This document shows, in pieces, positions 37,711 to 48,352 of a DNA stretch of 64,000 bases (position 1 is the first letter of the stretch; each line of letters begins with the position of its first letter). Source of the stretch: CAWDDA01 sp963813345. GTDB lineage: Bacteria; Acidobacteriota; Blastocatellia; RBC074. Made by a program: the position numbers and the translations under genes. Where the stretch lies: assembly GCA_963813345.1 (NCBI GenBank), contig CAWEYR010000020.1, positions 83,915 through 147,914 of the forward strand. Direction: 5' to 3'. The notes under the pieces are model-generated. The model searched no databases, was not told the DNA's origin, and saw only the letters and a program-made list of their open reading frames with translations.

Positions 37711-38403
37711 TTACGGTTGCGCTGTCTCAAAGCTCAGGTCGTAAGGATGGATCACGAGATGATCGTGAACGGCCGTGACGCCAGGTGCGTGGCTGACGGC
37801 GCCGAGGATGGCGTTCGCTTCATCCCAGGAGTTGACTGCTCCGCTAAGACTTACTTCGCCTCCCTCAACCTGCACCTTGATACGGCCCGCCTCGCGTTCA
37901 GCGCGCACGCTCAGTACATCTTCGATCACATATTTGAGCTTCTCAGGATTGGTTGGAGCGACGACGGTGATCGAGTTAGTAACGCCGCGCACGCCCAGAA
38001 GGTGGCTTACAGCTCGCTCAGCGTCGAGCCGGTGGCGGTAATTCTCGACGTTGCCTTCGAGCGTCACCCATCCATGTGTAACGGTCGAATGTATTTGCTC
38101 GGCCGGGACGAGAACATCCCAATCGAGCGCGTGACGGACCGCTTGAGCGATGTCAGCGTCGTTGCGTAGCGCATCCCCACGCACGTGCACTTCTATTTCA
38201 TTGGCGACATCGAGAACTCCGCGCACCCTGTGCGCCGCTTCTTTTGCAGCGATCTTCTCAGCATAACTGCCCACTGTGCCTGTCAACGTGACGACTCCAT
38301 CTTTGACGATGACACCGATTTCGGTCTCTCTTACGCGTGAATCCCAACCAAGTTGAAATACCACTCCGCTTTTGAGTTCTTCATCTCTTTGTCTGTAAGT
38401 CAT
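37711..38403 (-). CDS. Triple BON-domain protein (OsmY-like)
   Basis: Three BON domains, which bind lipid or act in envelope stress, though no signal peptide is present: domain 1 GVIVKDGVVTLTGTVGSYAE with VANEIEV, domain 2 VTHGWVTLEGNVENYRHRLD with NSITVV, domain 3 VEGGEVSLSGAVNSWDEANA with DHLVI. Such three-BON cytosolic-looking proteins are common in stress islands with Usp genes. The ATG at 38403 has AAGGAG 5 bases upstream and lies downstream of the promoter; an earlier in-frame ATG would lie inside it. Intact, 230 residues. Confidence 0.88.
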   Translation of the reverse strand: MTYRQRDEELKSGVVFQLGWDSRVRETEIGVIVKDGVVTLTGTVGSYAEKIAAKEAAHRVRGVLDVANEIEVHVRGDALRNDADIAQAVRHALDWDVLVPAEQIHSTVTHGWVTLEGNVENYRHRLDAERAVSHLLGVRGVTNSITVVAPTNPEKLKYVIEDVLSVRAEREAGRIKVQVEGGEVSLSGAVNSWDEANAILGAVSHAPGVTAVHDHLVIHPYDLSFETAQP

Positions 38404-38455
38404 GATGTCTCCTTGCGTTATCAATAAGACAATCCCATACTTCGCCTCATTTTCG

Positions 38456-38471
38456 AGCAATCAGTATGCCA
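38456..38471 (-). promoter_or_regulatory. Putative sigma-54 promoter of the BON gene
   Basis: On the minus strand, TGGCATACTGATTGCT matches the -24/-12 consensus (TGGCAC-N5-TTGCW) at all but one conserved base with correct spacing. This is the best of the set. Confidence 0.7.
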
Positions 38472-38508
38472 ACGGCCTTTTCATTGAAAATGCGCATACG
38501 GGCTTGGA

Positions 38509-38535
38509 TTTGGCTGATTGCTGAGGAGATTTCCA
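38509..38535. promoter_or_regulatory. Putative activator site between the BON and alcohol dehydrogenase genes
   Basis: TTTGGCtgattgcTGaGGAG and then ATTTCCAC match a motif also found at 39711-39738 and 41199-41225: TTGRC, seven bases, TGMGGAGWTTCMAC. It lies between divergent genes and could serve both. Confidence 0.45.
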
Positions 38536-38606
38536 CTTAGCCGCGAGCGGGGCAGGGAACCTTTACGCAATTACATCAGTAGGCGTAGTGTTGAGATAGC
38601 AAGACA

Positions 38607-39629
38607 ATGAAAGCCTGGACCTTACGCGCACCTGCATCTGCCGACAGTCATCCGCTTGAACTCACCGACATCTCAAGGCCTGTACCGGCGGACGATGAGA
38701 TCCTTGTGCGAGTCTCCGCCTGCGGAATTTGCCGCACGGACCTTCATGTGGTCGAAGGTGAATTAAGTGTCCGGCGCTCACGTATAATCCCCGGACACCA
38801 GGTTGTTGGTCGCGTTGCTGCACTGGGCAATCGCGTTAAAGGTTACGAGATAGGTCAGCGCGTTGGTATTGCCTGGCTAAACCGGACTTGCGGCAAGTGT
38901 CAGTTCTGCGCGTCGGGTCGAGAAAACCTGTGCGACGATCCGCAATTTACTGGATGGACAGTAAACGGCGGCTTTGCCGAATACACTGTTGTACCTGCCG
39001 CTTTTGCATATTCGCTTCCCGAAGGTTTTGCCGATCTCCAGGCTGCACCGCTACTTTGCGCCGGAATCATTGGTTACCGCGCGCTGCGGTTAACGAGAAT
39101 GGACGACAGGAGGTTTGGATGGTCCGGAGCTCGGTTGGGCCTCTACGGTTTCGGTGCCGCCGGTCACGTTACGATTCAATTAGGCCGCGCGCGTGGCGCT
39201 GAAATCTATGTGGCAACGCGCGACCGCGACCGACATCAGTCATTGGCTTTGGAACTTGGCGCTACGTGGGTGGGAGGAACTTTCGATGAACCACCCGTAA
39301 AACTCGACGCGGCGATCATCTTTGCACCAGCAGGTGAACTCGTGCCCATTGCGCTAAAGGCCCTCAACAAGGGCGGTACGCTCGTGCTTGGCGGAATCCA
39401 CATGAGCTCGATACCTTCATTCGACTATAGCCTCATCTACGGAGAGCGAATGGTGCGGAGTGTCGCCAACAACACACGCGAGGATGGCAGGAATTTTCTC
39501 GCGGAGGCGGGCCGAATTCCTGTCCGCACACACGTCGAGACCTTTCCATTCACCGCCGTAAATGAAGCTCTTGTAGCCCTCAAACACGACGCAATTCGTG
39601 GAGCTGGTGTTCTCCTCGGCGAAACTTGA
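38607..39629 (+). CDS. Zinc-dependent alcohol dehydrogenase (MDR family, AdhA-like)
   Basis: A cytoplasmic NAD(P)-dependent medium-chain dehydrogenase. Catalytic zinc ligands: CGICRTDLHVVEGEL and IPGHQVVGRV. Structural zinc site: CGKCQFCASGRENLC. Rossmann motif: LGLYGFGAAGHVTIQLGRAR. It has 340 residues and is intact. The TGWTVNGGFAEY segment fits the AdhA-type subfamily often found in hypoxia or dormancy regulons beside Usp genes. The substrate is not known. No convincing promoter of its own was found; it shares the upstream element with the BON gene. Confidence 0.9.
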   Translation: MKAWTLRAPASADSHPLELTDISRPVPADDEILVRVSACGICRTDLHVVEGELSVRRSRIIPGHQVVGRVAALGNRVKGYEIGQRVGIAWLNRTCGKCQFCASGRENLCDDPQFTGWTVNGGFAEYTVVPAAFAYSLPEGFADLQAAPLLCAGIIGYRALRLTRMDDRRFGWSGARLGLYGFGAAGHVTIQLGRARGAEIYVATRDRDRHQSLALELGATWVGGTFDEPPVKLDAAIIFAPAGELVPIALKALNKGGTLVLGGIHMSSIPSFDYSLIYGERMVRSVANNTREDGRNFLAEAGRIPVRTHVETFPFTAVNEALVALKHDAIRGAGVLLGET

Positions 39630-39710
39630 GACCAGTTCTGACAACGACGCTACTTCGCGCCCACTCCAACGCGCAACGCAGTGAGCACTTTTCGGGCGAC
39701 GATTGCGCGG

Positions 39711-39797
39711 TTTGACGCTCTATTGCGGAGTTTCAACCAGTCGGGTTCCCACTAAACCCTGCTGGAATACGAAATAGAGAAAGGCATACGAATTGCC
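39711..39797 (+). promoter_or_regulatory. Upstream element plus sigma-54-like promoter
   Basis: TTTGACgctctatTGCGGAG and TTTCAACC (39711-39738) precede AGGCATACGAATTGCC (39782-39797), which has correct GG-N10-GC spacing and a TTGC -12 box. The gene starts at 39875. Confidence 0.55.
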
Positions 39798-39874
39798 TGA
39801 AAGGTGTCAGGTAATAAAAGCAGTTCTGGTGTTGTTATTGACGACTTGGCGGCTGGAACGTAAGGAGGTTAATG

Positions 39875-40273
39875 ATGAAACGCATAGTTCTTTTGATCTT
39901 CGCCCTGTTTGGGTTCCTGATGCTTAGCGGCAACTCTTGCCGTCAGGCAGCAGCGCGACAGCGACGCGCCTCGAATCCGCTGTTGTTGAATTCACTGAAA
40001 ACGTCAAGGTGAGAGACGTCATCTTGAGAGGCGAGTATCTCTTTGTACACGACGAAGAGAGGATGGCCAAAGGTGAACCGTGCACTTACATCTATCGCGG
40101 CAAGCAGCAAGACGAGGAGAAAATCGGTTGCCTCATTTCACTGCATCCACGTCGACCGCGAAATGGTAAGCGAGTTTAAGGCGACTATTACTAAACGTGT
40201 GACGCCTTACGACGTCGCCGAGTTAACAGAGATTCAATTTGCTGGCAGTAAGGACGGTCACCGCGTTCCGTAA
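39875..40273 (+). CDS. Small exported protein, unknown, two frameshifts
   Basis: Signal peptide or lipoprotein start MKRIVLLIFALFGFLMLSGN followed by SC. The second frame (from about 39940) reads SATATRLESAVVEFTENVKV, RDVILRGEYLFVHDEERMAK and GEPCTYIYRG. The third (from about 40130) reads CIHVDREMVSEFKATITKRV and AELTEIQFAGSKDGHRVP. The pieces join into a protein of about 130 residues that I recall only as a hypothetical in related bacteria. AAGGAGG precedes two adjacent ATGs; 39875 has the better spacing. A strong terminator follows. Confidence 0.65.
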
Positions 40274-40351
40274 CCGCGCGGCTTGCCAGGACGACAACCG
40301 ATCAGGCCCGGTCCTCAGTTACGTCCTTTTTCCTCCGAGTCTGATCTGCAA

Positions 40352-40390
40352 AACAACCCTTGCCATTCCTGCGGCAAGGGTTGTTCTTTT
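40352..40390 (+). terminator. Rho-independent terminator
   Basis: A perfect 13-bp stem (40352-40364 with 40373-40385), loop of 8, followed by CTTTT. It sits about 80 bases after the small exported protein gene and can also serve the convergent regulator gene. Confidence 0.85.
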
Positions 40391-40419
40391 GAGACATGAG
40401 AACGTTCGAGTACAGAACC

Positions 40420-41109
40420 TCATCTGTCGGAAAAGACGGCGAGGGCTTCTTCGTCCTTGATTACAACCGAGCGGCCATCGACTGCGATCAGACCATTCTG
40501 CTGCAGCCGCGCGAGAGATCGTGAAATAACCTCACGAACAGAACCGATTCGTGCAGCGATCTGCTGATTCGTTAACACGAGACTTAGCTCCAGCCCGGCG
40601 GGCGTGCGCTTGCCGCGAGCGCGCGCTTCTCCACTCAACCAACCCGCGAGGCGTTGATCAACTTCGTGCAACGATAAAGCTTCGACGAGCTCGGCGCATT
40701 TCCTTAATCGTCCGGCCATCAGCTTCAATGCAGTCAGCGTAATCTCGGGATGTGCCAGAAACAACGCTCTTACGTCTCGTGTCGCAAGTAGAAGGACAAC
40801 AGAGTCCTCTTCTGCGGAGACAGTGGACGGGTAGGGCCCGTCATCAAAGACCGGTAGCTCTGCAATCGTGGCACCGGCTCGCTCGACGTGTATCACCTGT
40901 TCGCGTCCGTCCAGACCTTCCCGAAAAGCCCGCAATGCCCCACTGACAATCACAAAAAGTCCGGCCGCGGCCTCACCAGCAACAAACAGAACTTCGTCGC
41001 GCTTGAGTCGGCGTTCGATGGCCCGTTCAGCCAGCGAGCGCAACTCGTCTACGTCAAGTCCTCCAAAGAGAACTGTGCGGCTCAAGGCGGACACTTTGTC
41101 GATGGCCAT
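40420..41109 (-). CDS. CRP/FNR-family transcriptional regulator
   Basis: N-terminal cyclic-nucleotide-fold sensor (EVLFVAGEAAAGLFVIVSGA, ATIAELPVFDDGPYPSTVSA), dimer helix, and a C-terminal HTH with LTNQQIAARIGSVREVISRS and LARLQQNGLIAVDGRSVVI. No N-terminal cysteines for an FNR-type Fe-S cluster are present, so the signal may be heme, NO or a nucleotide rather than O2 through a cluster. Intact, 229 residues. Its position amid low-oxygen and nitrate-type genes suggests it controls some of them; this is inference. Confidence 0.9.
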   Translation of the reverse strand: MAIDKVSALSRTVLFGGLDVDELRSLAERAIERRLKRDEVLFVAGEAAAGLFVIVSGALRAFREGLDGREQVIHVERAGATIAELPVFDDGPYPSTVSAEEDSVVLLLATRDVRALFLAHPEITLTALKLMAGRLRKCAELVEALSLHEVDQRLAGWLSGEARARGKRTPAGLELSLVLTNQQIAARIGSVREVISRSLARLQQNGLIAVDGRSVVIKDEEALAVFSDR

Positions 41110-41198
41110 CGATCCGCATTGTTACGCCGTGCGACCAGAGGATGCAACCAGCATTCACAGTGCGGCGACCAGGCGCTATTCGAGGAGAAGAATGCGGT

Positions 41199-41321
41199 TT
41201 TGGCACACCACTGCGGAGTTTCAACCCGTCACGACTTGTCTGCACCTGCTCGAAGAATGAAACGGGAAAGGCAGTGAAGCTGATAGGTGGAAGTTGCAGT
41301 CTGCTTTGGCTGCCGTTTCGC
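41199..41321 (+). promoter_or_regulatory. Upstream element and possible -24/-12 promoter before the GCS2-CBS remnant
   Basis: TTGGCacaccacTGCGGAG and TTTCAACC (41199-41225) repeat the element seen at 39711. The following 40 bases are also similar to the 39.7-kb copy (CTGCT, GAA, AAAGGCA in order). TGGCTGCCGTTTCGCC (41307-41322) has correct spacing but a weak -12 box. Confidence 0.4.
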
Positions 41322-41378
41322 CGGACCATGGACGTCAATGATAGGAACGCGCAGTCATTAGTAGAGGATCAATCAGAA

Positions 41379-41995
41379 ATGGGTGAGCACAACGTCTCGA
41401 CGAACAAGGATGCCAGTCAGGACCATGCTTTCATGAAGTCCCTTCTGGCTGACTTAAGTGCGCTCGAACAAATGATCGAAACCGGAAGGATCGAAAGTGG
41501 CGTGCGGCGCATTGGCGCCGAACAGGAGATGTTCCTGGTCGATGACGCGATGAGACCGGCTCCTGTCTCGCAGGAAGTTCTAAAGACTGCACGTGAGGAC
41601 CGGCTGACGACAGAACTCGGAAAGTTTAATCTCGAAGCGAATCTGTCGCCGCGCGCGCTCGCTTATTCCGGTTTGCGCGAAATGGAGGCCGAGCTTGAGG
41701 AGCTGATCAGGATTTCTCGCGATGCCGCGCTTACCTGTGGCGCAGATGTTCTCACGCGATCTGCTCCGGCTGCTGGCGCTGCGTCTGCCTCATCCGAGCG
41801 CGAAGCCAATCACTGTAAGCGAGATCATGAAACGCGATCTCGTAACTGTCACGCCGGAAACTCCTGCGCTCGAAGCGCTGAAAACTATGACGTCACCACA
41901 AAGTTGGTTGTCTGCCAGTGATCGAAGAGACGAGATTGGTGGGAATTGTGACTGCACACGATTTTTTGTCATACCTGGCAGATTCCAGTGAGTGA
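41379..41995 (+). pseudogene. GCS2-type glutamate-cysteine ligase N-terminus fused to a CBS domain; internally deleted
   Basis: The first 110 residues resemble the start of GCS2 carboxylate-amine ligases: ESGVRRIGAEQEMFLVDD, TTELGKFNLEANLSPRAL and GLREMEAELEELIRISRDAA. In a second frame the sequence passes straight into a CBS domain (KPITVSEIMKRDLVTVTPET, ALEALKTM) and in a third ends with KVGCLPVIEETRLVGIVTAH and DFLSYLADSSE, stop 41993-41995. Full-length relatives have some 300 more ligase residues between these parts, so a large in-gene deletion is likely in addition to frameshifts. ATG 41379 is one of several possible starts. Confidence 0.6.
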
Positions 41996-42024
41996 GTTGA
42001 AGTTCACTCGGGTCCGATCGCCTG

Positions 42025-43239
42025 TCATGCGGTAGCTCCGCGCGAAACGAGCCGCCGTTTGTCAGGGTCAGGTTTTGAACCGAATTTCAGAACTACAGCG
42101 AAGCAGATGATTGCAAAGATTGCGAGGAACACAAATCCTAAAGTGAAGGTACCGGTCGCCTGCCGGATCGCACCGAGCACCAGTGGCGGAAAGAAACCGC
42201 CTAACCCGCCAGCCGCTCCGACCAGTCCCGTTACCGCACCAACTGATTGAGGGAAATACTCCGGTACAAGCTTAAAAACAGCGCCGTTACCCAACCCGAT
42301 CGCAGCCGCCATGCTCAGCGCTCCAATTGTAAAGGCAACCATTGTGGGTACGGACATAAGAAGAGCCATCGCTGCCGTTACCGGGAAAACCCAGATCAGA
42401 ATCCTGCGCCCACCGATGCGATCTGCGAGCAAGCCTCCTACAGGACGCATAGCTGTTGCCAGGAGGACAAAACCGGCCGTCCGGAAGCCCGCGTCGCCTG
42501 GCGTCAGCTTAAAGATCTCGGTGAGAAAGATCGGGAGATACATCGCCATTGCAACAAAACCACCGAACGTCAGGAAATAGTACAGGCTCAAAAGCCAGCT
42601 GTTTCCGTCTCGCAATGGTTCAAGTGCCTGTCCGAAACCTTTTGCCGGAGCGCGTCGCGGCGGATTCTGCGCGCCAAGAACCCAAACGACCAGCCACACA
42701 AGCAGCAATAGTCCGAACGTCCAAAACCCCCACCTTAAGCCGAGTGTGGCGGCCAGCACAGGAGAGCCGAATGCGGCGAGCGATTGGCCAACGTTACCGG
42801 CGCCATAAACTCCAAGCGCCATCCCCTGTTTGGCGGGTGGATACCAGCCACTGACAAATCCGGTGCCGACTGAGAAGCTCGCGAGAGCGATGCCGATGAA
42901 GAAGCCGCACGCAATCAACTGCGAGTAATTTGCCACATATCCCATGAGTACTGCGGGAACCGCCGAAACGGCCATTACCAGTGCAAACACCAGACGCCCG
43001 CCATAACGGTCCGAAAGGATACCCAGCGGAATGCGTCCCACACTTCCCAGCAGCACTGGGATTGCCAGTGCGACACTGACCTGAACCGGATCCAAGCGGA
43101 GGTTCTCTTTCAGAATCGGCATCATTGCCGAAACCGAGCCGAAGACGGCGAAGCAAATGGCAAATGCGCCAGTTGCGAGGCCTAATTGCAGGGTATTTCC
43201 ACTTGAAGCCGACGACGATGAGTCCGAAGCATTGTTCAT
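42025..43239 (-). CDS. narK: Nitrate/nitrite transporter, NarK-type MFS
   Basis: Twelve-helix MFS protein, intact, 404 residues. Family features: LKENLRLDPVQVSVALAIPV, VGRIPLGILSDRYGGRLVF, and the two nitrate signatures SVGTGFVSGWYPPAKQGMAL (with GVYGAGNVG) and AAIGLGNGAVFKLVPEYFPQ followed by VGAVTGLVGAAGGLGGFFPP. These Gly-rich motifs are specific to NarK-like carriers. The ATG at 43239 has GGAGG upstream; the frame extends further but is not needed. It is the last gene of a unit with the small membrane protein and Rieske genes. Confidence 0.92.
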   Translation of the reverse strand: MNNASDSSSSASSGNTLQLGLATGAFAICFAVFGSVSAMMPILKENLRLDPVQVSVALAIPVLLGSVGRIPLGILSDRYGGRLVFALVMAVSAVPAVLMGYVANYSQLIACGFFIGIALASFSVGTGFVSGWYPPAKQGMALGVYGAGNVGQSLAAFGSPVLAATLGLRWGFWTFGLLLLVWLVVWVLGAQNPPRRAPAKGFGQALEPLRDGNSWLLSLYYFLTFGGFVAMAMYLPIFLTEIFKLTPGDAGFRTAGFVLLATAMRPVGGLLADRIGGRRILIWVFPVTAAMALLMSVPTMVAFTIGALSMAAAIGLGNGAVFKLVPEYFPQSVGAVTGLVGAAGGLGGFFPPLVLGAIRQATGTFTLGFVFLAIFAIICFAVVLKFGSKPDPDKRRLVSRGATA

Positions 43240-43241
43240 CG

Positions 43242-43466
43242 TTACCTCCGGTCCATGGCGTACAGATAACGCAGCAGCCCGAGGTTGAGGAGAAAGCAGA
43301 TTGCACTCACGATCATGGCCGGCCAGACCACGGCTCCATCGCCACCCAGATATGCGTTCATAGTCGCAGTCAGCAGCCAGAGTTGCAGCACCACGAGCAC
43401 AAGAACAGCGCACAGGATACCGTACACGATGGTTGATTTCTGTTCGCGCGTGAATTGCGTCTTCAT
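43242..43466 (-). CDS. Small two-helix membrane protein (DUF6755-like)
   Basis: 74 residues with helices TIVYGILCAVLVLVVLQLWL and WPAMIVSAICFLLNLGLLRY. The start overlaps the Rieske stop, and NarK begins 2 bases after its own stop. This kind of protein recurs in this gene order; its function is unknown, but it may anchor the Rieske protein or the reductase. Confidence 0.75.
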   Translation of the reverse strand: MKTQFTREQKSTIVYGILCAVLVLVVLQLWLLTATMNAYLGGDGAVVWPAMIVSAICFLLNLGLLRYLYAMDRR

Positions 43467-44008
43467 ACAGTGGAGACCTCGATGCCGGCGGCATAGATCG
43501 CGCCGTTGATGATCTCGAGTTTGACACGTGCCAGCGGACGGCGTGGCGGACCAGCCAGTGGCCTGCCGGTTTCAAGATCGAACGAGCCATTGTGACAGGG
43601 ACAATGAAATTGCTTCTTGTCCGGTTGAGGTATCACGGCGCACGACAAATGAGTACACCGTTGATCAAACGCGACAAACGTCTGCTCACCCGTTCTGACA
43701 AGGAGACACGTGTCGTGCTCGCCGGGAAAACTGAAAGCCAGTGATTGCCCGACCGCGAGCTGATTGATCATCGCGATCTGGCGTAACGGCGGTTGACCGC
43801 GCCGTTGTCGGAGCAGGTTCTGCACGACGATCCAGGCCTGGCCGACGACGAAAGCGAAGCTGGTGAGGACCATGAACTTCGTGAAATCCCGCCGGGCGAC
43901 GTACTGATCTTCCGGCCAGTCAATCGGAAAATCTGTCCGCCATTTTGGCTGTTCACTCGGCGGCCTGCCGTCAGGTGCGATCGTGATCTGTTCGCGTTGA
44001 GCAGGCAT
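43463..44008 (-). CDS. Membrane-anchored Rieske [2Fe-2S] protein
   Basis: Rieske cluster ligands are clear: CTHLSCAVIPQPDKKQFHCP and CHNGSFDLETGRPLAGPPRR. One membrane anchor (FMVLTSFAFVVGQAWIVVQN) follows a cytoplasmic N-terminus of about 45 residues. This resembles Rieske proteins of electron-transfer complexes rather than soluble NirD-type nitrite reductase subunits. Intact, 181 residues. It heads the Rieske-DUF6755-NarK unit and may link the quinone pool to the molybdoenzyme upstream. Confidence 0.88.
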   Translation of the reverse strand: MPAQREQITIAPDGRPPSEQPKWRTDFPIDWPEDQYVARRDFTKFMVLTSFAFVVGQAWIVVQNLLRQRRGQPPLRQIAMINQLAVGQSLAFSFPGEHDTCLLVRTGEQTFVAFDQRCTHLSCAVIPQPDKKQFHCPCHNGSFDLETGRPLAGPPRRPLARVKLEIINGAIYAAGIEVSTV

Positions 44009-44336
44009 CGCTCTTCTCCATCTACTGGGAGCGCTCAGAGCTCAAGCCTGGCGCGCTGCAAGTGCTGCGAAGTCAGCGTACGATGCTTTAGCCCAGGGCG
44101 TCAAGTTCATAGCCGGATGATGCAAGACCAACACTGAGAGCTCCAGAAGAGCGGTTTCTCGCATCCCTCGGCGATGCAGATCTACTCTCAGACGCCTTCA
44201 GGGGCTCGAATGCCAGCATACCGTTCGGCCTGGCGACTTACGCGTCCAGGCGTACTTAAACCTCTGTTGCGCTTCGCGGCATACCAAGCAACGTCCAAAC
44301 TCCAGCGCGCCAGGCTAGAGCCTGGCGCTCCCGGGA
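44009..44336. other. Intergenic region with repeats
   Basis: No gene. It contains gcgccaggctagagcctggc (44307-44326; the palindrome runs to 44328), a palindrome family that also occurs twice at 52.2-52.3 kb, and ctcgcatccct fragments of the 8.4-kb element. Confidence 0.6.
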
Positions 44337-44937
44337 CTAAAGAATATTGAATTCGATCTCTTTGCCAATCGACCCTTCATTCATCGCCGACGTGACGTCG
44401 ACGTATTCGGCATTGGCCACCCGCGGCGTCATCATGTTGACTTTCGTTGTGATTGTCTGCTGGCCGAACCGGAACTCGTTGACCGGTTGTGAGCGCGGGC
44501 GCAGCCGTTCGATCTCTTCTCGAGTGCCGAAAAAGAGCGCCCCGCTCGGACAAACAGTCGCGCACATCGGTTTCTTTCCCGCCGAAGTGCGGTCGTAGCA
44601 CATGTCGCACTTCATCATCAGCTTGAATTCCGTCTTCATCTTGGGAACGCCAAACGGGCAGGCGAGCACGCAGTTGTTGCAGGCGATGCAACGCGGTTTG
44701 CGCGCCGTTTGCACCACGCCATCTTCCGTGCGCTTGATCGCGTCTGCCGGACAAACCTCGGCGCATGTCGGCTGGTCGCAATGCATGCAAACGACCGGGC
44801 GTAGTCTGCGCCGAATTCGCGCGATCAACGTATTCCAGATGGATCATCGAATGACCCTTGTGCGTGTCGCATTCGCTGCACGCCTGCACGCACGACTGAC
44901 AGCCGATGCAGCGATTGGGGTCAATGAAGAATTCCAT
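44337..44937 (-). CDS. Four-cluster ferredoxin subunit (DmsB/NrfC type), frameshifted
   Basis: An electron-transfer subunit with four [4Fe-4S] clusters: DPNRCIGCQSCVQACSECDT, VVCMHCDQPTCAEVCPADAI, PRCIACNNCVLACPFGVPKM, and MKCDMCYDRTSAGKKPMCAT with VCPSGALFFG. The first cluster is in one frame, the rest in another; the break is near 44815-44825. The ATG at 44937 begins MEFFIDPNRC. No Tat signal is present, so the complex may face the cytoplasm. It follows the molybdopterin subunit directly on the minus strand. Confidence 0.88.
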
Positions 44938-44990
44938 GTTCTGGGAACTGCATCGCGCCTCTATTGCTGGTTCTGATAGTCGCTTCGTAT

Positions 44991-47211
<2,221 letters not shown>

Positions 47212-47229
47212 AAAGATCGCAATCCGATC

Positions 47230-48273
47230 TTACTTGCTCATGGAATTCCACAATTGTCCCTGAGCCAATGCCAGCATTGACACGCCGGCAACGCGGACAG
47301 ATGCACTGGTAATGTTCGGCATTGCCTTCCATCTCGTAACGGAAGCCCAACTGCTTCTCGACTTCGATCAAGTCTTCGACGTGCATCCGTGAGCGCAATG
47401 GTCCTGACCGCAGCGGCGGCATCTGGCCTGTTCTTCGCGCGCGCCGACGTCTTTGTAAAAGCTCACTCCCAGTTGAGCAGGCCGCTGAAAGATGTGGAAG
47501 AACTTGCCGAACGGCAGCCAGAGCAAGGTGAAAATCACCGTCATGGCGTGCAGCGATGGCCAGAAAGTCATAACCGTAGCCGCGCATCCAGGTGTAACTC
47601 GCTGTCAGCATCAATCCTGTGACGCTGATGGCGAAAAGCAGAATCAGCGGCAGGAAGTCTTCGGCAAACTGCTGAGCCGCCGCAGCGCCGTGATCGCGCA
47701 TTCGCCGCCGCATTGCCAGCATGACGCCGGCGATCACCAGGAATGAGGACCAGACAAGTCCATGGAAAATCAGAAAGCCAGCAAGCGAATGAACGGGAAA
47801 GGAGAAGGTCGGAAAGCCGAAGACGTAGGTGCGATACCATTCAAATCGTCTGGCACCGTCTCGAAATGAATCCAGCCAAAGACCAGCGGGAAGGTGATTG
47901 CGATCGCCAGAAGACAACCCCACATGATCAACCAGTGAGCTGCCCAGCGAGTGCGCCCGCGCTTGAAGATGAAGTTGTTCAACGCGAATTCGCCTGTCAA
48001 TCGTCCAACCCAGTTCACCAGGTTGCGTCCGAGATACCTTGGGCGAAAGAAGACCTGCCAACCTCGCCGCCAATAGAGTGCAGTCGGCGGCCGTTGAAGC
48101 CACATTGAATACCGATATGTGATACCGAAGACGGCGAAGAGCGTCGCAAACGTGTAAGCCACCAGCGCTGCATCGAAATGCTTCAGCCTGCGCGATCCGG
48201 CGATGATCAGAATCGCCATGACCAATGTCATGGCTACACCCCAGATGCCGGCTTTGATCGTCTCTTTCGTCAT
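47230..48273 (-). CDS. NarI-like membrane subunit with C-terminal zinc-ribbon-like tail, several frameshifts
   Basis: A b-type-cytochrome-like membrane protein with about six helices: MTLVMAILIIAGSRRL, YTFATLFAVFGITYRYSMWL, AAHWLIMWGCLLAIAITFPL, LAGFLIFHGLVWSSFLVIAG, FLPLILLFAISVTGLMLTAS and LHAMTVIFTLLWLPFGKFFH. His residues in these helices could hold heme. The tail is cysteine-rich (EQARCRRCGQ, HYQCICPRCRRVN). Frames change at least three times; the last reads ALAQGQLWNSMSK and stops at 47230. The start is ATG 48273 or 48321. It lies 18 bases upstream of the molybdoenzyme start and would connect it to quinol. Confidence 0.75.
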
Positions 48274-48352
48274 TGCGCGGGATCGTTCGACAAATCGTTG
48301 AATCGTTATCGAAGAATGCACGCAACTGTTTGATTCTGCAAGCCGCTCCTGC

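Noticed and set aside
38582..38600. AGGCGTAGTGTTGAG as a sigma-54 promoter for the alcohol dehydrogenase
   Set aside because: The -12 box is off by one and lacks GC, and transcription would start at the ATG.
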